Shown here: positions 16,559 to 25,766 of the stretch, piece after piece
Layout: each line of letters begins with the position of its first letter
Position numbering within the stretch: position 1 is the stretch's first letter
From: Hahella sp. HNIBRBA332
Lineage (GTDB): Bacteria; Pseudomonadota; Gammaproteobacteria; Pseudomonadales; Oleiphilaceae
Direction of reading: 5' to 3'
DNA length: 64,000 bases
Assembly (NCBI RefSeq): GCF_030719035.1
Contig: NZ_CP132203.1
Location: forward strand, 6,156,501-6,220,500
The notes under the pieces: model-generated
What the model saw: the letters and a program-made list of their open reading frames with translations, nothing else
What the model was told of the DNA's origin: nothing
The model's database searches: none
Translations under genes and position numbers: made by a program

Positions 16559-17104
16559 ATGAAAAGGCTTTATTACCTGACGCCCACGTTGCAAAGCGCA
16601 GAAAGAGTGTCTGAAAGTCTGCATGAACATGGCGTTACTGACTGGCATTTTCATATCCTCAGCAAGGACGAGGCGGGTCTGAGTCGTAGACGTCTGCATT
16701 CCGCGAATGTGCTGCATAAGCTTGATCTGATTCACTCTATGGAGAGAGGCTTGCTATGCGGCGGTCTGTTGGGCGGAAGTTTTGTAATTACCGCAATGAT
16801 CTTCAGCGAATTGGGTGATTTGGCTCCACCCGCGGTATGGATCGCGCTGTTGGTATTCTGCGTGCTGGCCGGCACCTGGATTGGCGGTATGGCGGGCGTC
16901 AACATGGAGAATTACAAAATCCGTCGTTTCCATGACGCCATTGAAAACGGCATGCACCTGTTGATGATTGACGTGCCGAGAGAAGACGAGACTGTGGTAA
17001 AAACGCTGTTGGCTCAGCAGCATCCTGACGCTGTGGAGCAAGGGGAGGATTCAACGATCATCAATCCGTTTACATCGGAAGACGGCAAAGTCCATATCGT
17101 TTGA
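16559..17104 (+). CDS. DUF1269-like membrane protein
   Basis: A strong AAGGAGG ribosome site precedes the ATG. The 181-residue protein has a soluble ferredoxin-like N-terminal part (KRLYYLTPTLQSAERVSESLHEHG), a pair of Gly-rich membrane helices (GLLCGGLLGGSFVITAMIF and IALLVFCVLAGTWIGGMAGVN) and a second soluble part ending in an acidic tail. This matches DUF1269/YflT-like stress-associated membrane proteins in layout. A clear terminator follows. Role unknown; osmotic or general stress association is only by family memory. Confidence 0.65.
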   Translation: MKRLYYLTPTLQSAERVSESLHEHGVTDWHFHILSKDEAGLSRRRLHSANVLHKLDLIHSMERGLLCGGLLGGSFVITAMIFSELGDLAPPAVWIALLVFCVLAGTWIGGMAGVNMENYKIRRFHDAIENGMHLLMIDVPREDETVVKTLLAQQHPDAVEQGEDSTIINPFTSEDGKVHIV

Positions 17105-17150
17105 CGCCCTTCATTTGCGTGGCGGCGAATGTAGCGCCGTCAGCATATAC

Positions 17151-17181
17151 AGGCGGGAAGCAGGGTTTCCCGCCTTTTTCT
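17151..17181 (+). terminator. Rho-independent terminator
   Basis: AGGCGGGAA-gcaggg-TTTCCCGCCT with a following TTTTCTT tract, just downstream of the DUF1269-like gene. Strong stem and U-tract. Confidence 0.9.
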
Positions 17182-17211
17182 TATTGAGCCGGTTCAGACA
17201 TTGAGGATGGA

Positions 17212-18321
17212 ATGAAAGGAATTGTTTCCAGAGCCCTTCGCGGCCTGATGTTAATCGTTTTATTGACGACACAAAGCGCTGAAGGCGCGGATAAGTTCAA
17301 GGTCGAGACGGTGTTGCAGTATTTGGATCAGCCATGGAGTATGGCGTTTCTTCCCGATGGCGGCTTGCTTGTCACCCAGAAAACCGGCGATCTGTTACGC
17401 ATAAACCTTAAAAAGCAAAGTTTCACGGTGGTGAAGGGGACGCCGGAATCCGTTGTTCACGGACAGGGCGGGCTGCTGGATGTGATGCTGCACCCTGAGT
17501 TCGACGCGAACCGTTGGGTCTACCTGACGTTCACGCAGAAAAAGCCGGGGGGGTATACCACCGCTTTGGCGCGAGGGCAGTTGCAAGGTGATGAGCTGAC
17601 TGGAACGAAAATACTGCTCAGCGCACGCGCTGTGAGCGGTGAAGGCAGGCATTTTGGCTCGCGGCTGGCGTTTGATGAACAAGGCTTCTTATACATGACC
17701 ATAGGCGATCGGGGAGATCGTCGTAATGCGCAGAACCTGCAGTCCCATGCCGGCAAAGTCCTGCGATTGACGGCGGACGGGGCTGCGGCTCCCGGGAATC
17801 CTTTTTTGAACCGCGCTGACGCATTGCCGGAAATTTTCTCCTACGGTCATCGTAATCCCCAAGGTTTGACATACGACTCAGGCAGTCAACGTTTATGGTT
17901 GCACGAGCATGGTCCCAAAGGTGGAGATGAAGTCAATCTGGTGCAAGCCGGAAAAAATTACGGTTGGCCATTGGTCACCTACGGTAAGGAATACTGGGGC
18001 GGAACCATTTCTGAGCAGACGGAAGCGCCCGGCGTGGAAAAGCCTGTCTGGTATTGGGATCCGTCCATTGCGCCGTCAGGCATGGCGATATACCGGGGGG
18101 ATATGTTTCCTCATTGGCGTGGGGACTTACTGGTTGGCGCGCTCAAGTTTCAATTGCTGGCCCGGGTGGAAATGAACGAGGTGCGGGCGCAAAAGGAAGA
18201 ACGCTTTCTGCAGGAGCGTAAGTCGCGTATCCGGGACGTCAGGGTTGGGCCTGATGGCGCCGTATATGTCCTGACTGACGGGAGCAACGCGGAGCTATTA
18301 AGGCTTTCCCCCGCTGATTAG
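17212..18321 (+). CDS. PQQ-dependent aldose sugar dehydrogenase-like protein (YliI/Asd type)
   Basis: Exported beta-propeller protein of 369 residues. Signal peptide (about 1-25, ending QSAEGADKF). The propeller carries the soluble glucose/aldose dehydrogenase signatures: LDQPWSMAFLPDGGLLVT, HGQGGLLDVMLHPEF with the catalytic-type His, GRHFGSRLAFDEQGFLYMTIGDRGDR, FSYGHRNPQGLTYD and WLHEHGPKGGDEVN. Known of the family: these enzymes oxidise aldoses in the periplasm using PQQ. No pqq genes are seen here, so the cofactor must come from elsewhere. Monocistronic. Confidence 0.92.
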   Translation: MKGIVSRALRGLMLIVLLTTQSAEGADKFKVETVLQYLDQPWSMAFLPDGGLLVTQKTGDLLRINLKKQSFTVVKGTPESVVHGQGGLLDVMLHPEFDANRWVYLTFTQKKPGGYTTALARGQLQGDELTGTKILLSARAVSGEGRHFGSRLAFDEQGFLYMTIGDRGDRRNAQNLQSHAGKVLRLTADGAAAPGNPFLNRADALPEIFSYGHRNPQGLTYDSGSQRLWLHEHGPKGGDEVNLVQAGKNYGWPLVTYGKEYWGGTISEQTEAPGVEKPVWYWDPSIAPSGMAIYRGDMFPHWRGDLLVGALKFQLLARVEMNEVRAQKEERFLQERKSRIRDVRVGPDGAVYVLTDGSNAELLRLSPAD

Positions 18322-18685
18322 ACCACTTCTGCAAGCGGGCTTTGTCGCTGATAGCCGACATGTAACCATTTGATATTTAAGTATTTATTTTTACTTGCAA
18401 ATCATCCTGTCGCTGATCAGAGACAGAAATCCCTTCTGCTACGCACTCAAAATCCGACTTTAGGCGCTCCAATATTCGTATCTATTTGAAAATAAGAGAC
18501 TTTTCTGAATTGGCGCCGATATTGTTACTAATCTCTTCGAGGGGAAGCTGAAGTGGCCGACGCCGGATCGCTGGATGCGAACTATCGCGGCAAACAGGCC
18601 GAAGGCTTCAATTCACCGCCAATGAAAAGCGCACTCCGGAGAGAGAGCGTTATATACCACATAAAGTGAAAGAGGAAAGTTTACC
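18322..18685. other. Intergenic region with a 20-base near-palindrome
   Basis: No gene seen. The notable element is CTGTCGCTGATCAGAGACAG at 18407-18426, which matches its own reverse complement in 18 of 20 positions; it may be a regulator-binding site or a small hairpin. An AAGTA-n8-TACTT repeat lies just before it. The last 60 bases probably contain the promoter of the EF-hand gene, whose ribosome site is AGAGGAAAG. Confidence 0.35.
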
Positions 18686-18952
18686 ATGAAGAAGATTGTT
18701 GCCTTTGCATTAGCATCTGTTCTGGCTGGCCCTGTTTTGGCTGAAGATACCCAGACTACAGACATGATGGAATCTGAAGCCGAGTTTGTCGCATTAGATG
18801 CTGACAAAAATGGTTCAATCTCCCAAGAAGAAGCTGCAGCAGACGCTGGTCTGGCGCAAAGCTTCGCTAAAGCAGACGCTGACCAAGACGGCGCTGTAAG
18901 CAAGGACGAATTCGTCCTGTACACTGGCGAAGCTACTGCAGCTGGTCAGTAA
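18686..18952 (+). CDS. Small exported EF-hand protein
   Basis: An 88-residue protein with a good ribosome site and a signal peptide (1-19, ending VLAE). It has two canonical EF-hand loops, DADKNGSISQEE (about 39-50) and DADQDGAVSKDE (about 64-75), with Ca-ligand spacing intact at positions 1, 3, 5 and 12. Likely a periplasmic Ca-binding protein in the calerythrin/CASP style. Codon choice is markedly biased (GCT, GAC, CTG, AAA), unlike most neighbours, suggesting high expression. A hairpin follows directly. Confidence 0.85.
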   Translation: MKKIVAFALASVLAGPVLAEDTQTTDMMESEAEFVALDADKNGSISQEEAAADAGLAQSFAKADADQDGAVSKDEFVLYTGEATAAGQ

Positions 18953-18960
18953 TTGACCCA

Positions 18961-18981
18961 ACCGGCGCTTTATGCGCCGGT
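18961..18981 (+). terminator. Hairpin after the EF-hand gene
   Basis: ACCGGCGC-tttat-GCGCCGGT, a perfect 8-bp stem eight bases after the stop codon. The downstream tract is only moderately T-rich (CACGTTCTTTAC). Confidence 0.7.
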
Positions 18982-19086
18982 GACACGTTCTTTACTACCT
19001 AAAGAACTGTCTTCCTAGCCCTGTTGATGTCGTTTTGAACTCTAGATGAGTTGCCGGCCCCTTCGCAGCGTTCCAGTTCGGCGGAA

Positions 19087-20427
19087 TTAGCTGTTCTTGA
19101 AGGCGGCCGGGTCTATTTCATACTTAGCCAATAACTTGTAGAAATCCGTTCTGTTCCTTTGGGCCAGCCTGGCCGCCTGACTAACGCTTCCTTCCGTAAT
19201 TGACAGCACTTTGGTGAGATAACCACGCTCAAAGGTCGCCCGCGCTTCGTTGAAAGAAGGCAGTTCCGGCGCACGATTAGCCAGCGCCTGTTTAACCAGC
19301 GCTGCGCTGATGATGGGATTGGTGGTGAGCGCAAGGGTCTGCTCCACTACATTCACTAATTGACGGATATTGCCGGGCCATTTGGCTTCGCATAACAGCG
19401 CCATGGCTTCCGGCGCAATGCCTTTCACGAAACCGTTACGCTGATCTTTGCGTGTGGAGAGGATGTGTTTCACCAGGGCGGGAATGTCCTCGGTGCGTTC
19501 TTCCAGCGGAGGCAATGCGAAATTGACCACATTCAGACGGTAATACAAATCCTCGCGGAACTCATTATCCTCCATGGCCTTTTCCAGGTCACGGTGCGTC
19601 GCCGATAAAATACGCACGTCCACCGCTTCGTTTTCTACGGATCCCAAAGCGCGAATCTGTTTTTCCTGAATGGCGCGCAGCAGTTTCACCTGCAGAGATA
19701 GCGGCATGTCGCCGATTTCGTCGAGAAACAGCGTGCCTCCAGATGCGGATCGGAACAGTCCCGGATAATCTTTGACTGCGCCAGTGAAAGCGCCTTTGGT
19801 GTGGCCGAATAATTCTGATTCCAGCAACTGTTCCGGCAAGGCGCCGCAGTTGATGGTGACGAAGGGTTTGTTGGCGCGTGGACTGGCTTTATGAATCGCC
19901 CTGGCTAACAGCTCTTTACCGGTGCCGCTGGGGCCGGTAATGAGAATGTTGACGTTGGTTTGCGCCGCCATTTTGGCCTGCTCCAGCAACTGCTGCATGC
20001 GACTGCTGGTGCTGATGATTTCCTCACACCAGGATTCGGACATGTGGTGTTGAGTCTGGGACAACGCCGCTTCAATAGTGTTGAGCAGTTGCTCCTTTTC
20101 AATCGGCTTGGGCAGGAAGCCGAACACCCCTTTTTGTGTGGCGGACACCGCCTCGGGGATGGTGCCGTGGGCGGTGATGATGATCACCGGCAGACTGGCG
20201 TTGATCGTTTGCACACGTTCGAACAGGCCGATGCCATCGATCTCGTCCATGCGCAGATCAGTGATCAGTAGATTGAATTTATGTTGCTGCAGTTGCTTCA
20301 GCGCTTCCGCTGCGGACTCGACCGCACACACGTCATAGCCCGCAGACTCCAGTCTGATCGACAGCAAACGCAGCAGGCTGCTATCGTCGTCAACTAACAG
20401 GATTCTGGGTTTGGCGGGATTTTTCAT
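19087..20427 (-). CDS. glrR: Sigma-54-dependent response regulator GlrR
   Basis: 446 residues in the NtrC order: receiver domain (phospho-acceptor about D57 in LLITDLRM), AAA+ sigma-54 interaction domain with Walker A GPSGTGKE, the GAFTGA loop (within HTKGAFTGAV) and Walker B GGTLFLDEIGD, then a C-terminal Fis-type helix-turn-helix (GSVSQAARLAQRNRTDFYKLL). Third gene of a glrK-qseG-glrR set. In enterobacteria GlrR activates sigma-54 promoters such as glmY; targets here are not visible. Gene identity rests on the conserved three-gene order and the kinase's type. Confidence 0.92.
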   Translation of the reverse strand: MKNPAKPRILLVDDDSSLLRLLSIRLESAGYDVCAVESAAEALKQLQQHKFNLLITDLRMDEIDGIGLFERVQTINASLPVIIITAHGTIPEAVSATQKGVFGFLPKPIEKEQLLNTIEAALSQTQHHMSESWCEEIISTSSRMQQLLEQAKMAAQTNVNILITGPSGTGKELLARAIHKASPRANKPFVTINCGALPEQLLESELFGHTKGAFTGAVKDYPGLFRSASGGTLFLDEIGDMPLSLQVKLLRAIQEKQIRALGSVENEAVDVRILSATHRDLEKAMEDNEFREDLYYRLNVVNFALPPLEERTEDIPALVKHILSTRKDQRNGFVKGIAPEAMALLCEAKWPGNIRQLVNVVEQTLALTTNPIISAALVKQALANRAPELPSFNEARATFERGYLTKVLSITEGSVSQAARLAQRNRTDFYKLLAKYEIDPAAFKNS

Positions 20428-20451
20428 AGGCTCGACTGATTCTTGTCTGAG

Positions 20452-21069
20452 TTAATACTGGTCCTGCGTCTCTTTCTTTTCCGTGAGATTCTGCTCGATG
20501 TTGGTCAACGCCTCAATCTTCTTGCGCAATTGATCGACCTGACGTTCGAGACGTGCATTTTCCCTTCTTAACTGGCTGGTGGAAGTAATGCCGTCGAGGC
20601 GGAACTTCAACTCCGACTTCAGCCAGCGCACGTAGTCGCCGGGAACATCGTCCTCGGACTCCGGCATGGTGTTGATAAGCAGCATGGCTTTACGCCAATT
20701 GTCAGGACCGCTTGGCAGGGCGGCGAGTAATGTGGCCCGTTGCAGGTGTACTTTCCAGAGGGGAATGCTGTCTTGAGGAATCGCCAGCAGGCTTTCCAGG
20801 GCCAGCAGTCTGGCTGAACGCTCTTCCTGGCTTAAACGCTCTCCGGTGAGGTAGTAGTCCAGCCAGTTATACTCGGGATTTGCTTCCTGCGATACCGCCA
20901 CTAACGCATCCGTCTCTCGAACCGGCGTATCGACAATCTCTAACTGCTGGATTCCGGGTTGGCTGGCGGGGCGACTCTCATCGTTGTCCCCTCGCTCCCA
21001 GTCCATCGGCCACTGGACACAGGCCGACAGCGATAAGCTCAATGGTAAGAGGTAGAAGTAGCGTTTCAT
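20452..21069 (-). CDS. qseG: QseG/YfhG-like lipoprotein
   Basis: A 205-residue lipoprotein with lipobox LSLSAC at the N-terminus. A proline/acidic linker follows, then helical TPR-like segments (SARLLALESLLAIP, LHLQRATLLAALP) and a C-terminal coiled coil (REN-ARLERQVDQLRKKIEALTNIEQ). It sits between the sensor kinase and the response regulator genes, exactly where E. coli has qseG. QseG is an outer-membrane lipoprotein that stimulates the QseE/GlrK kinase. The sequence itself is weakly conserved; position carries much of the call. Confidence 0.75.
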   Translation of the reverse strand: MKRYFYLLPLSLSLSACVQWPMDWERGDNDESRPASQPGIQQLEIVDTPVRETDALVAVSQEANPEYNWLDYYLTGERLSQEERSARLLALESLLAIPQDSIPLWKVHLQRATLLAALPSGPDNWRKAMLLINTMPESEDDVPGDYVRWLKSELKFRLDGITSTSQLRRENARLERQVDQLRKKIEALTNIEQNLTEKKETQDQY

Positions 21070-21084
21070 AAGTAGTGAATGTTC

Positions 21085-22524
21085 CTATATTGCGCTGACG
21101 ACTGTCCGCGGCAGATAAATGGCGAAACTGACCAACTGTCCAGTCGTGGTCAGCAGCTTGAGTTCGCCTCCCTGAGTCTGTATGCAGTCACGCGCCACAG
21201 ACAAACCGATGCCCGATCCTTTCACTGCGCCGCTGCGTTTGACCGAACCCTGATAAAAAGGTTCGAAGATGCGGCTGCGTTCTGCTTCTGGAATCGGCGC
21301 GCCCGTGTTGGTGACGCGCAATATAAAGTGATCGCCTTCTATATTCCACTCCAGCCAGATGCGGCCCTCGCTGGCGCCGTAGGCGATGGCGTTGGAAATC
21401 AGGTTGTCCAAAGCCGAATGCAGCCGTGGACGCTCTGCAGTAAGCGTGAGTTGTGGCCCGCCGACGCAGATAATCTGGCGTTTGTGCGTCAGCGACAGCC
21501 AATGCAGGTGCAGCAGTTCTTCGACCAGCGCAGACATATCAAAGGTCATTTTTTGCGCTTGGCCGGAAAAATTCAAGCGATTGAAACTTAAAAGATTTTC
21601 AATTAACTGTTGCAGCGCGCGGCCATTCTCATTCACGAGATGGAGCACTTCACGCTGGCCGTGGGAGATCTGCCCCACCACCTCTTCCTGTAACAAGGCC
21701 ACGCCCTCACGAATGCTCGCCAGTGGCGTTTTCAGTTCATGGGATACGTGGCGCAGGAACTGCTGCTTCTGATTCTCGACTTGCGACAGGCGCTCCTGCA
21801 ATGAATTCAATTCTTCCGCCAGTTGCACCAGCTCTTGCGGTCCAAACAATTCGATAGGCTTGTGGCGCCCGATGCTGAGTGTGCGAATCGCCGCTTTGAG
21901 TTGTCTGACGGGGCGTACGATGAGATAGGTGAATAAGACAATCAGGGCCAGCGTCACTGGCGCCAGCACCAGTGTAGATTGAATCACGTTTTCTCTCGCC
22001 TGCGCAGCGGCTCGGCCCAGCTCATGCAGTTTATCTTCAGAAAAGGTGCGGGCCTGCAGAATCAAGCGGTCGGCGGAGCGTTGCAGAGAGGAGAATTCCG
22101 CCATTTCCTTGGTCAAGGCCGGACTGTTGGGCTTCTCTTTCTCCAGTTTGGTTTGCAGGTCCAGTTGTTGATCTTTGACTTCCTTCAGTAAGGCCTGCGC
22201 TTCGGGAGTCCCCAGCAACTGCGCTATTTCGGTCAGCGGCGCCAGGAATTGTTCCGAGGCCGATTTGAACAGGTCCACCAGCGCTTTATCGCCAATGACC
22301 ATGTACTGACGCGCGACTCTCTCCATATCGATCAAAGAGGCTTTGGCGTTGCGGCCGTTCTGCGCCATGGCGACGGAGTCTTCGGTCACTGCGCGACTAT
22401 CCAGCGCCAATGTCTGTAACGAGACGGTGGTGTGGTACAGCAACAGCCCCAAAGGCGCGACCACTGTCATCAGGGAAATAAGCACCAATTGCCAGACTGC
22501 TTGGGGTTGAAGTCGCTTGAACAT
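21085..22524 (-). CDS. glrK: Sensor histidine kinase GlrK/QseE
   Basis: 479 residues. A first membrane helix (about 13-32), a helical extracytoplasmic sensor (about 35-180, four-helix type rich in Q/E/L), a second helix (about 185-205), then HAMP, and a HisKA domain with phospho-acceptor about H262 in HVSHELKTPLASIREG. The HATPase_c domain has N-box LDNLISNAIAYG and G boxes including GSGIGLSVARDC. First gene of the glrK-qseG-glrR operon (15 and 24 bases between genes). Autophosphorylates and transfers to GlrR. Confidence 0.9.
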   Translation of the reverse strand: MFKRLQPQAVWQLVLISLMTVVAPLGLLLYHTTVSLQTLALDSRAVTEDSVAMAQNGRNAKASLIDMERVARQYMVIGDKALVDLFKSASEQFLAPLTEIAQLLGTPEAQALLKEVKDQQLDLQTKLEKEKPNSPALTKEMAEFSSLQRSADRLILQARTFSEDKLHELGRAAAQARENVIQSTLVLAPVTLALIVLFTYLIVRPVRQLKAAIRTLSIGRHKPIELFGPQELVQLAEELNSLQERLSQVENQKQQFLRHVSHELKTPLASIREGVALLQEEVVGQISHGQREVLHLVNENGRALQQLIENLLSFNRLNFSGQAQKMTFDMSALVEELLHLHWLSLTHKRQIICVGGPQLTLTAERPRLHSALDNLISNAIAYGASEGRIWLEWNIEGDHFILRVTNTGAPIPEAERSRIFEPFYQGSVKRSGAVKGSGIGLSVARDCIQTQGGELKLLTTTGQLVSFAIYLPRTVVSAI

Positions 22525-22639
22525 GATTTTCCGGAAAATGCGCGGCGGGGCCGACAGATATAGACGTGCAATCGGCAGCCTACCGTTAAGCCGCTGTACT
22601 GTCTAGCGTTGCTACCGCGGTTTAATCTTGCGTTCAGAT

Positions 22640-23398
22640 TCAGAGCGCAATCATTTTCAGGCTGGACAGGGTAATGCTGACGCCAATGAGCAAGAGCCCG
22701 ATAAACACCATACGGCGCAATTGCGCATCAGCCAGAGGCAGGCGATAACGTTTCGCCGCCAGCGTGCTCAGCCATACTACTGGCAATCCCGCCAGCCACA
22801 GCCACCAGGACTCTGGTGAAATACTTTGTAGCGCCAGAGCCAAGGCGACCCGAAGTATGGAAGAGGTAAAGAACATCGCCTGCAACGTGCTGCGGATAGC
22901 GTCCAGGGACAGAGGCTGGCGATACATCAGGAAGGCCGCCGGGGGACCGAAAGTGGCGAAGAGTCCGCCCATCATGCCGGCGAGGGCTCCAGTGGCGGCG
23001 AAGGTCGCGTCATGACTGGGCTGAGGCGCCGCATGGGGCTTGAAGGCGATGATCAGACTGCTGACCGCCAGCGCTACGCCAAGAGTCAATTGAATATAGG
23101 CGCTATAGGCCTGCGCATATTCCAGCAACCAGACGCCGGCGGCGATACCGGGGACAGCAGCGGCCAAGCACCAGAATAACGAACGCCATTGTACATGATG
23201 AGTCATGCCCTTCAGGGCGGTGGTGGTATTGGTCAGGCTGAGCAAACTGATGGCCAGTGTGAGTGTTTTCAAGTCGGATAAACCTAACAGAGTGCATCCG
23301 CCAAGAAACACCAGGCCAAACCCGAAGCCGACCCAGGTTTGAATGGCGGCGGCGCCAGCCAGAATCACAAATATCAGCGACCAGTCAATGAAAGCCAT
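22640..23398 (-). CDS. TauE/SafE-family membrane transporter
   Basis: The start was set at 23398 (MAFIDWSLIF), as the membrane domain begins there and family members start with a short hydrophobic helix; an upstream frame extends to 23452. About eight membrane helices with the family's TWVGFGFGLVFLG N-terminal repeat and its counterpart TGALAGMMGGLFATFGPPAAFLMY in the middle. TauE/SafE proteins export sulfite, sulfoacetate or related organosulfur anions; no sulfur genes are adjacent, so the substrate is open. Confidence 0.85.
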   Translation of the reverse strand: MAFIDWSLIFVILAGAAAIQTWVGFGFGLVFLGGCTLLGLSDLKTLTLAISLLSLTNTTTALKGMTHHVQWRSLFWCLAAAVPGIAAGVWLLEYAQAYSAYIQLTLGVALAVSSLIIAFKPHAAPQPSHDATFAATGALAGMMGGLFATFGPPAAFLMYRQPLSLDAIRSTLQAMFFTSSILRVALALALQSISPESWWLWLAGLPVVWLSTLAAKRYRLPLADAQLRRMVFIGLLLIGVSITLSSLKMIAL

Positions 23399-23767
23399 AC
23401 CATCAACAACCTGCATCAATGCGAGTGGGGTAACCGGCCAGGTCTGAAACAAGTGCGTGGGAGCGACCCTTCGCTTGCGACAAAGAGTTGTGACTGGGCC
23501 GGTGACGACTTTTGCGGGGAGCCCGCAAGAATGCCGCAGAATAGCGCAAATTTTGACGAGTGGTCTAAGTAAATGCGCAATCGGGGTGCATATGTTAGGT
23601 GTTAATACCTATAATGCATTCCGGCAATAAAGGGACAGTCTGTCTTGTTATGGTCCGCTGGGCAGGGTGAGGCGTGTCCTCCGCCTCCTCGGGCCAGGGT
23701 TGGCTTGTCGCTTGCTTGATATTGCTGTCGAAAGATGTAGGAAGTACCAACGCTATCAGGAGGAAGC
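23399..23767. other. Intergenic region with a possible promoter
   Basis: No credible gene was seen. A perfect TATAAT at 23610-23615 on the + strand, overlapped by a small inverted repeat (AGGT-gttaat-ACCT), could serve the downstream hypothetical gene, but no good -35 is spaced correctly. CAGGAGG stands before the gene at 23768. Confidence 0.3.
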
Positions 23768-24100
23768 ATGGTCTATACAAAGGAAGCGATCGACTTACTG
23801 CAACTACTCAGACGCCGGTTTCGTGACGAGGACATCGGTCTTTTGCACCTGAATGATCCAGAAGCATTGGAACATGTGATTGTCTGGGCGCAGAGATCAA
23901 CCAACGGAGAAACCAAAGATCTGGCCTTTAAACTAGCGCAGATCGCCAATATGCCGCTCAGCCGTCGTGATCTTGAACGGGCGCCAGGGGAAATGAGCCG
24001 GCGCCTGTACCGGGGCCAGGAAATTCTGGTGGAGCGTAAGTCCCGTGAGGACGGAAATGAGCGCCCTGTGCGCATGTATCGGGGGCAGGTGGTGGCCTGA
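23768..24100 (+). CDS. Hypothetical protein, small soluble
   Basis: A strong CAGGAGG ribosome site precedes the ATG. 110 residues, soluble and charged. The N-terminal two thirds look helical (EAIDLLQLLRRRFRDEDIGLL, DLAFKLAQIANM); the C-terminus has a repeated RxYRGQ motif (LYRGQEILVERK and MYRGQVVA) that may form a beta-hairpin. No signal peptide. No family was recognised. It is convergent with the TerC gene (stops 12 bases apart). Confidence 0.6.
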   Translation: MVYTKEAIDLLQLLRRRFRDEDIGLLHLNDPEALEHVIVWAQRSTNGETKDLAFKLAQIANMPLSRRDLERAPGEMSRRLYRGQEILVERKSREDGNERPVRMYRGQVVA

Positions 24101-24112
24101 CCTGGTAACGGT

Positions 24113-24856
24113 TCAATTGGCGTTGTCGGCGGAGGCCTGACGACGCCGCAAGTTTTTGCGACGTTTCAGGTTCAACATTTCTACCGCCAGAGAGAACGCC
24201 ATGGCGAAATACACGTAACCTCTTGGAATATGGAAATCCAAGCCTTCTCCCAGTAGCGCCACGCCAACCAGTATCAGGAAACTCAGCGCCAGCATCTTGA
24301 GAGTGGGGTGCGCATCAACGAAATCGCCAATAGGTTTGGCGGCGACCATCATAATCAATACGGATAAGACAATGGCTGTCACCATTACTGGGATGTGGTC
24401 GACCATTCCGACAGCGGTTATGACCGAGTCGAGACTGAACACGATATCAATGATGGCGATTTGTGTGAGGATGCCGGCGAAGCTCGCGGCTTTGGGCTTG
24501 AGGCTTTCCTCTTCGCCGCTGCTTTCTACGTCGTTGTGAATTTCATGAGTGCTCTTTGCGAGCAGGAACAAACCACCGCCGATCAGAATCAGGTCGCGTC
24601 CCGATATTTCCTGACTCAACAGGGTGAACAAGGGCTCTGTAAGCGTCATGATCCAGGTCAGGGAGAGTAATAACAAAAGGCGGGTGGCCATCGCCAGTCC
24701 CAACCCTAATATTCGCGCCTTATCGCGCTGATGTGGCGGCAGACGACCGACCAGGATGGAAATAAACACAATATTGTCGACGCCCAGCACAATTTCCAGT
24801 GCAGTCAACGTGGCGAGCGCAATCCAGGCTTGTGGATCAAGTAACCATTCCAACAT
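24113..24856 (-). CDS. TerC-family integral membrane protein
   Basis: Start at the ATG at 24856, preceded by AAAGGAG; the codon before it (TTG) extends the frame by one residue only. Seven to nine membrane helices with the TerC signatures: LTALEIVLGVDNIVFISIL at the N-terminus and IAIIDIVFSLDSVITAVGM in the second half, with the paired D/N residues inside the helices. A basic tail ends the protein. TerC relatives are implicated in metal (Mn) export and membrane protein metalation; here it is a stand-alone housekeeping-type member. Confidence 0.9.
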   Translation of the reverse strand: MLEWLLDPQAWIALATLTALEIVLGVDNIVFISILVGRLPPHQRDKARILGLGLAMATRLLLLLSLTWIMTLTEPLFTLLSQEISGRDLILIGGGLFLLAKSTHEIHNDVESSGEEESLKPKAASFAGILTQIAIIDIVFSLDSVITAVGMVDHIPVMVTAIVLSVLIMMVAAKPIGDFVDAHPTLKMLALSFLILVGVALLGEGLDFHIPRGYVYFAMAFSLAVEMLNLKRRKNLRRRQASADNAN

Positions 24857-24884
24857 CAATGTGCTCCTTTCATTATCGGTACGG

Positions 24885-25766
24885 TCATTGAAGGGGGAAG
24901 GCCGCCTCCCTCAAAACGTTCATCGGGCCCGCTTTTTTAATTGTAATAAGCTGTTCTTCCTTTCCGCAGAGTAGTGCGCCTACAAATCCCAGAGCGTTAA
25001 TGGATATACCCTGAAAGCGCTCGTTACGGCGAGGAACCAACATCATCCAGCGGCGAGTGGCCAGTAGATTGTAGGGGGCGGGTGGCGTATCGGGCGTGAC
25101 GGCCAGATCCAGCTCCCTCAGCCATTGGCGGTAAGTTTCGTGCAATGCGGCCGGCTCTGGAAGCGAATCAGAGAAGCGCATGAACCCGTGTCGGAATGGC
25201 AGCGAATCTTCAGCGCTGGGCGACGACGCCAGGCGAGCGTCCAGTGGCGTAGGCATATTTTCTTGGCTGGAAGAAAGCGGCAACGGAATCGTTTGTAGAT
25301 GCTTGTGCCTTTGGCTGGCCCCCGCCAGTTTACCGCCGTTGAAGAACACCAGACCATCTACCGCCTGCAACGCCCAATGCAGCGCTTGCATGTCGGAAAT
25401 GCTGAGCGCTTCGCTTTGTTCTTCGAACTGCGCCGTCACCATCAAAAAGTGATTGGGCAATACGTTGAACTTGTTCAGGAGGCAGACGTAGCCATCGTTA
25501 ATGTGTCCTACGTACAGCGCTTCGTCATAGGGCAAAAACGGATTGTCGGCGGTTTTGGGCGCTGAGCCGTCCTCCTGCAGCGTGGCGTTGGCGTTTTTAC
25601 GTTCAAGGTTTGTCAGCAACCGCAGAACGAAAGGAACGCCTTCATCTGGATAGATTTCCTCTCGCGTAGGAAGGGATACCAGTGCGCCGCTGGCGAGGGC
25701 GCTTTCTGAAACCTGCCGCAACCGTTCAGGCAGCGCTTGGGGCGTTAGCGTGATCTTGCTCGACAT
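24885..25766 (-). CDS. ATP adenylyltransferase / Ap4A phosphorylase
   Basis: A 293-residue protein of the HIT-related Ap4A phosphorylase II family. The catalytic block is RHKHLQTIPLP (H-x-H-x-Q), typical of this branch, preceded by NPFLPYDEALYVGHINDGYVCLLNKF and followed in the C-terminal domain by PYNLLATRRWMMLVPR. The family splits diadenosine tetraphosphate into ATP and ADP using phosphate and works in nucleotide stress homeostasis in the cytoplasm. Stand-alone gene. Confidence 0.9.
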   Translation of the reverse strand: MSSKITLTPQALPERLRQVSESALASGALVSLPTREEIYPDEGVPFVLRLLTNLERKNANATLQEDGSAPKTADNPFLPYDEALYVGHINDGYVCLLNKFNVLPNHFLMVTAQFEEQSEALSISDMQALHWALQAVDGLVFFNGGKLAGASQRHKHLQTIPLPLSSSQENMPTPLDARLASSPSAEDSLPFRHGFMRFSDSLPEPAALHETYRQWLRELDLAVTPDTPPAPYNLLATRRWMMLVPRRNERFQGISINALGFVGALLCGKEEQLITIKKAGPMNVLREAAFPLQ

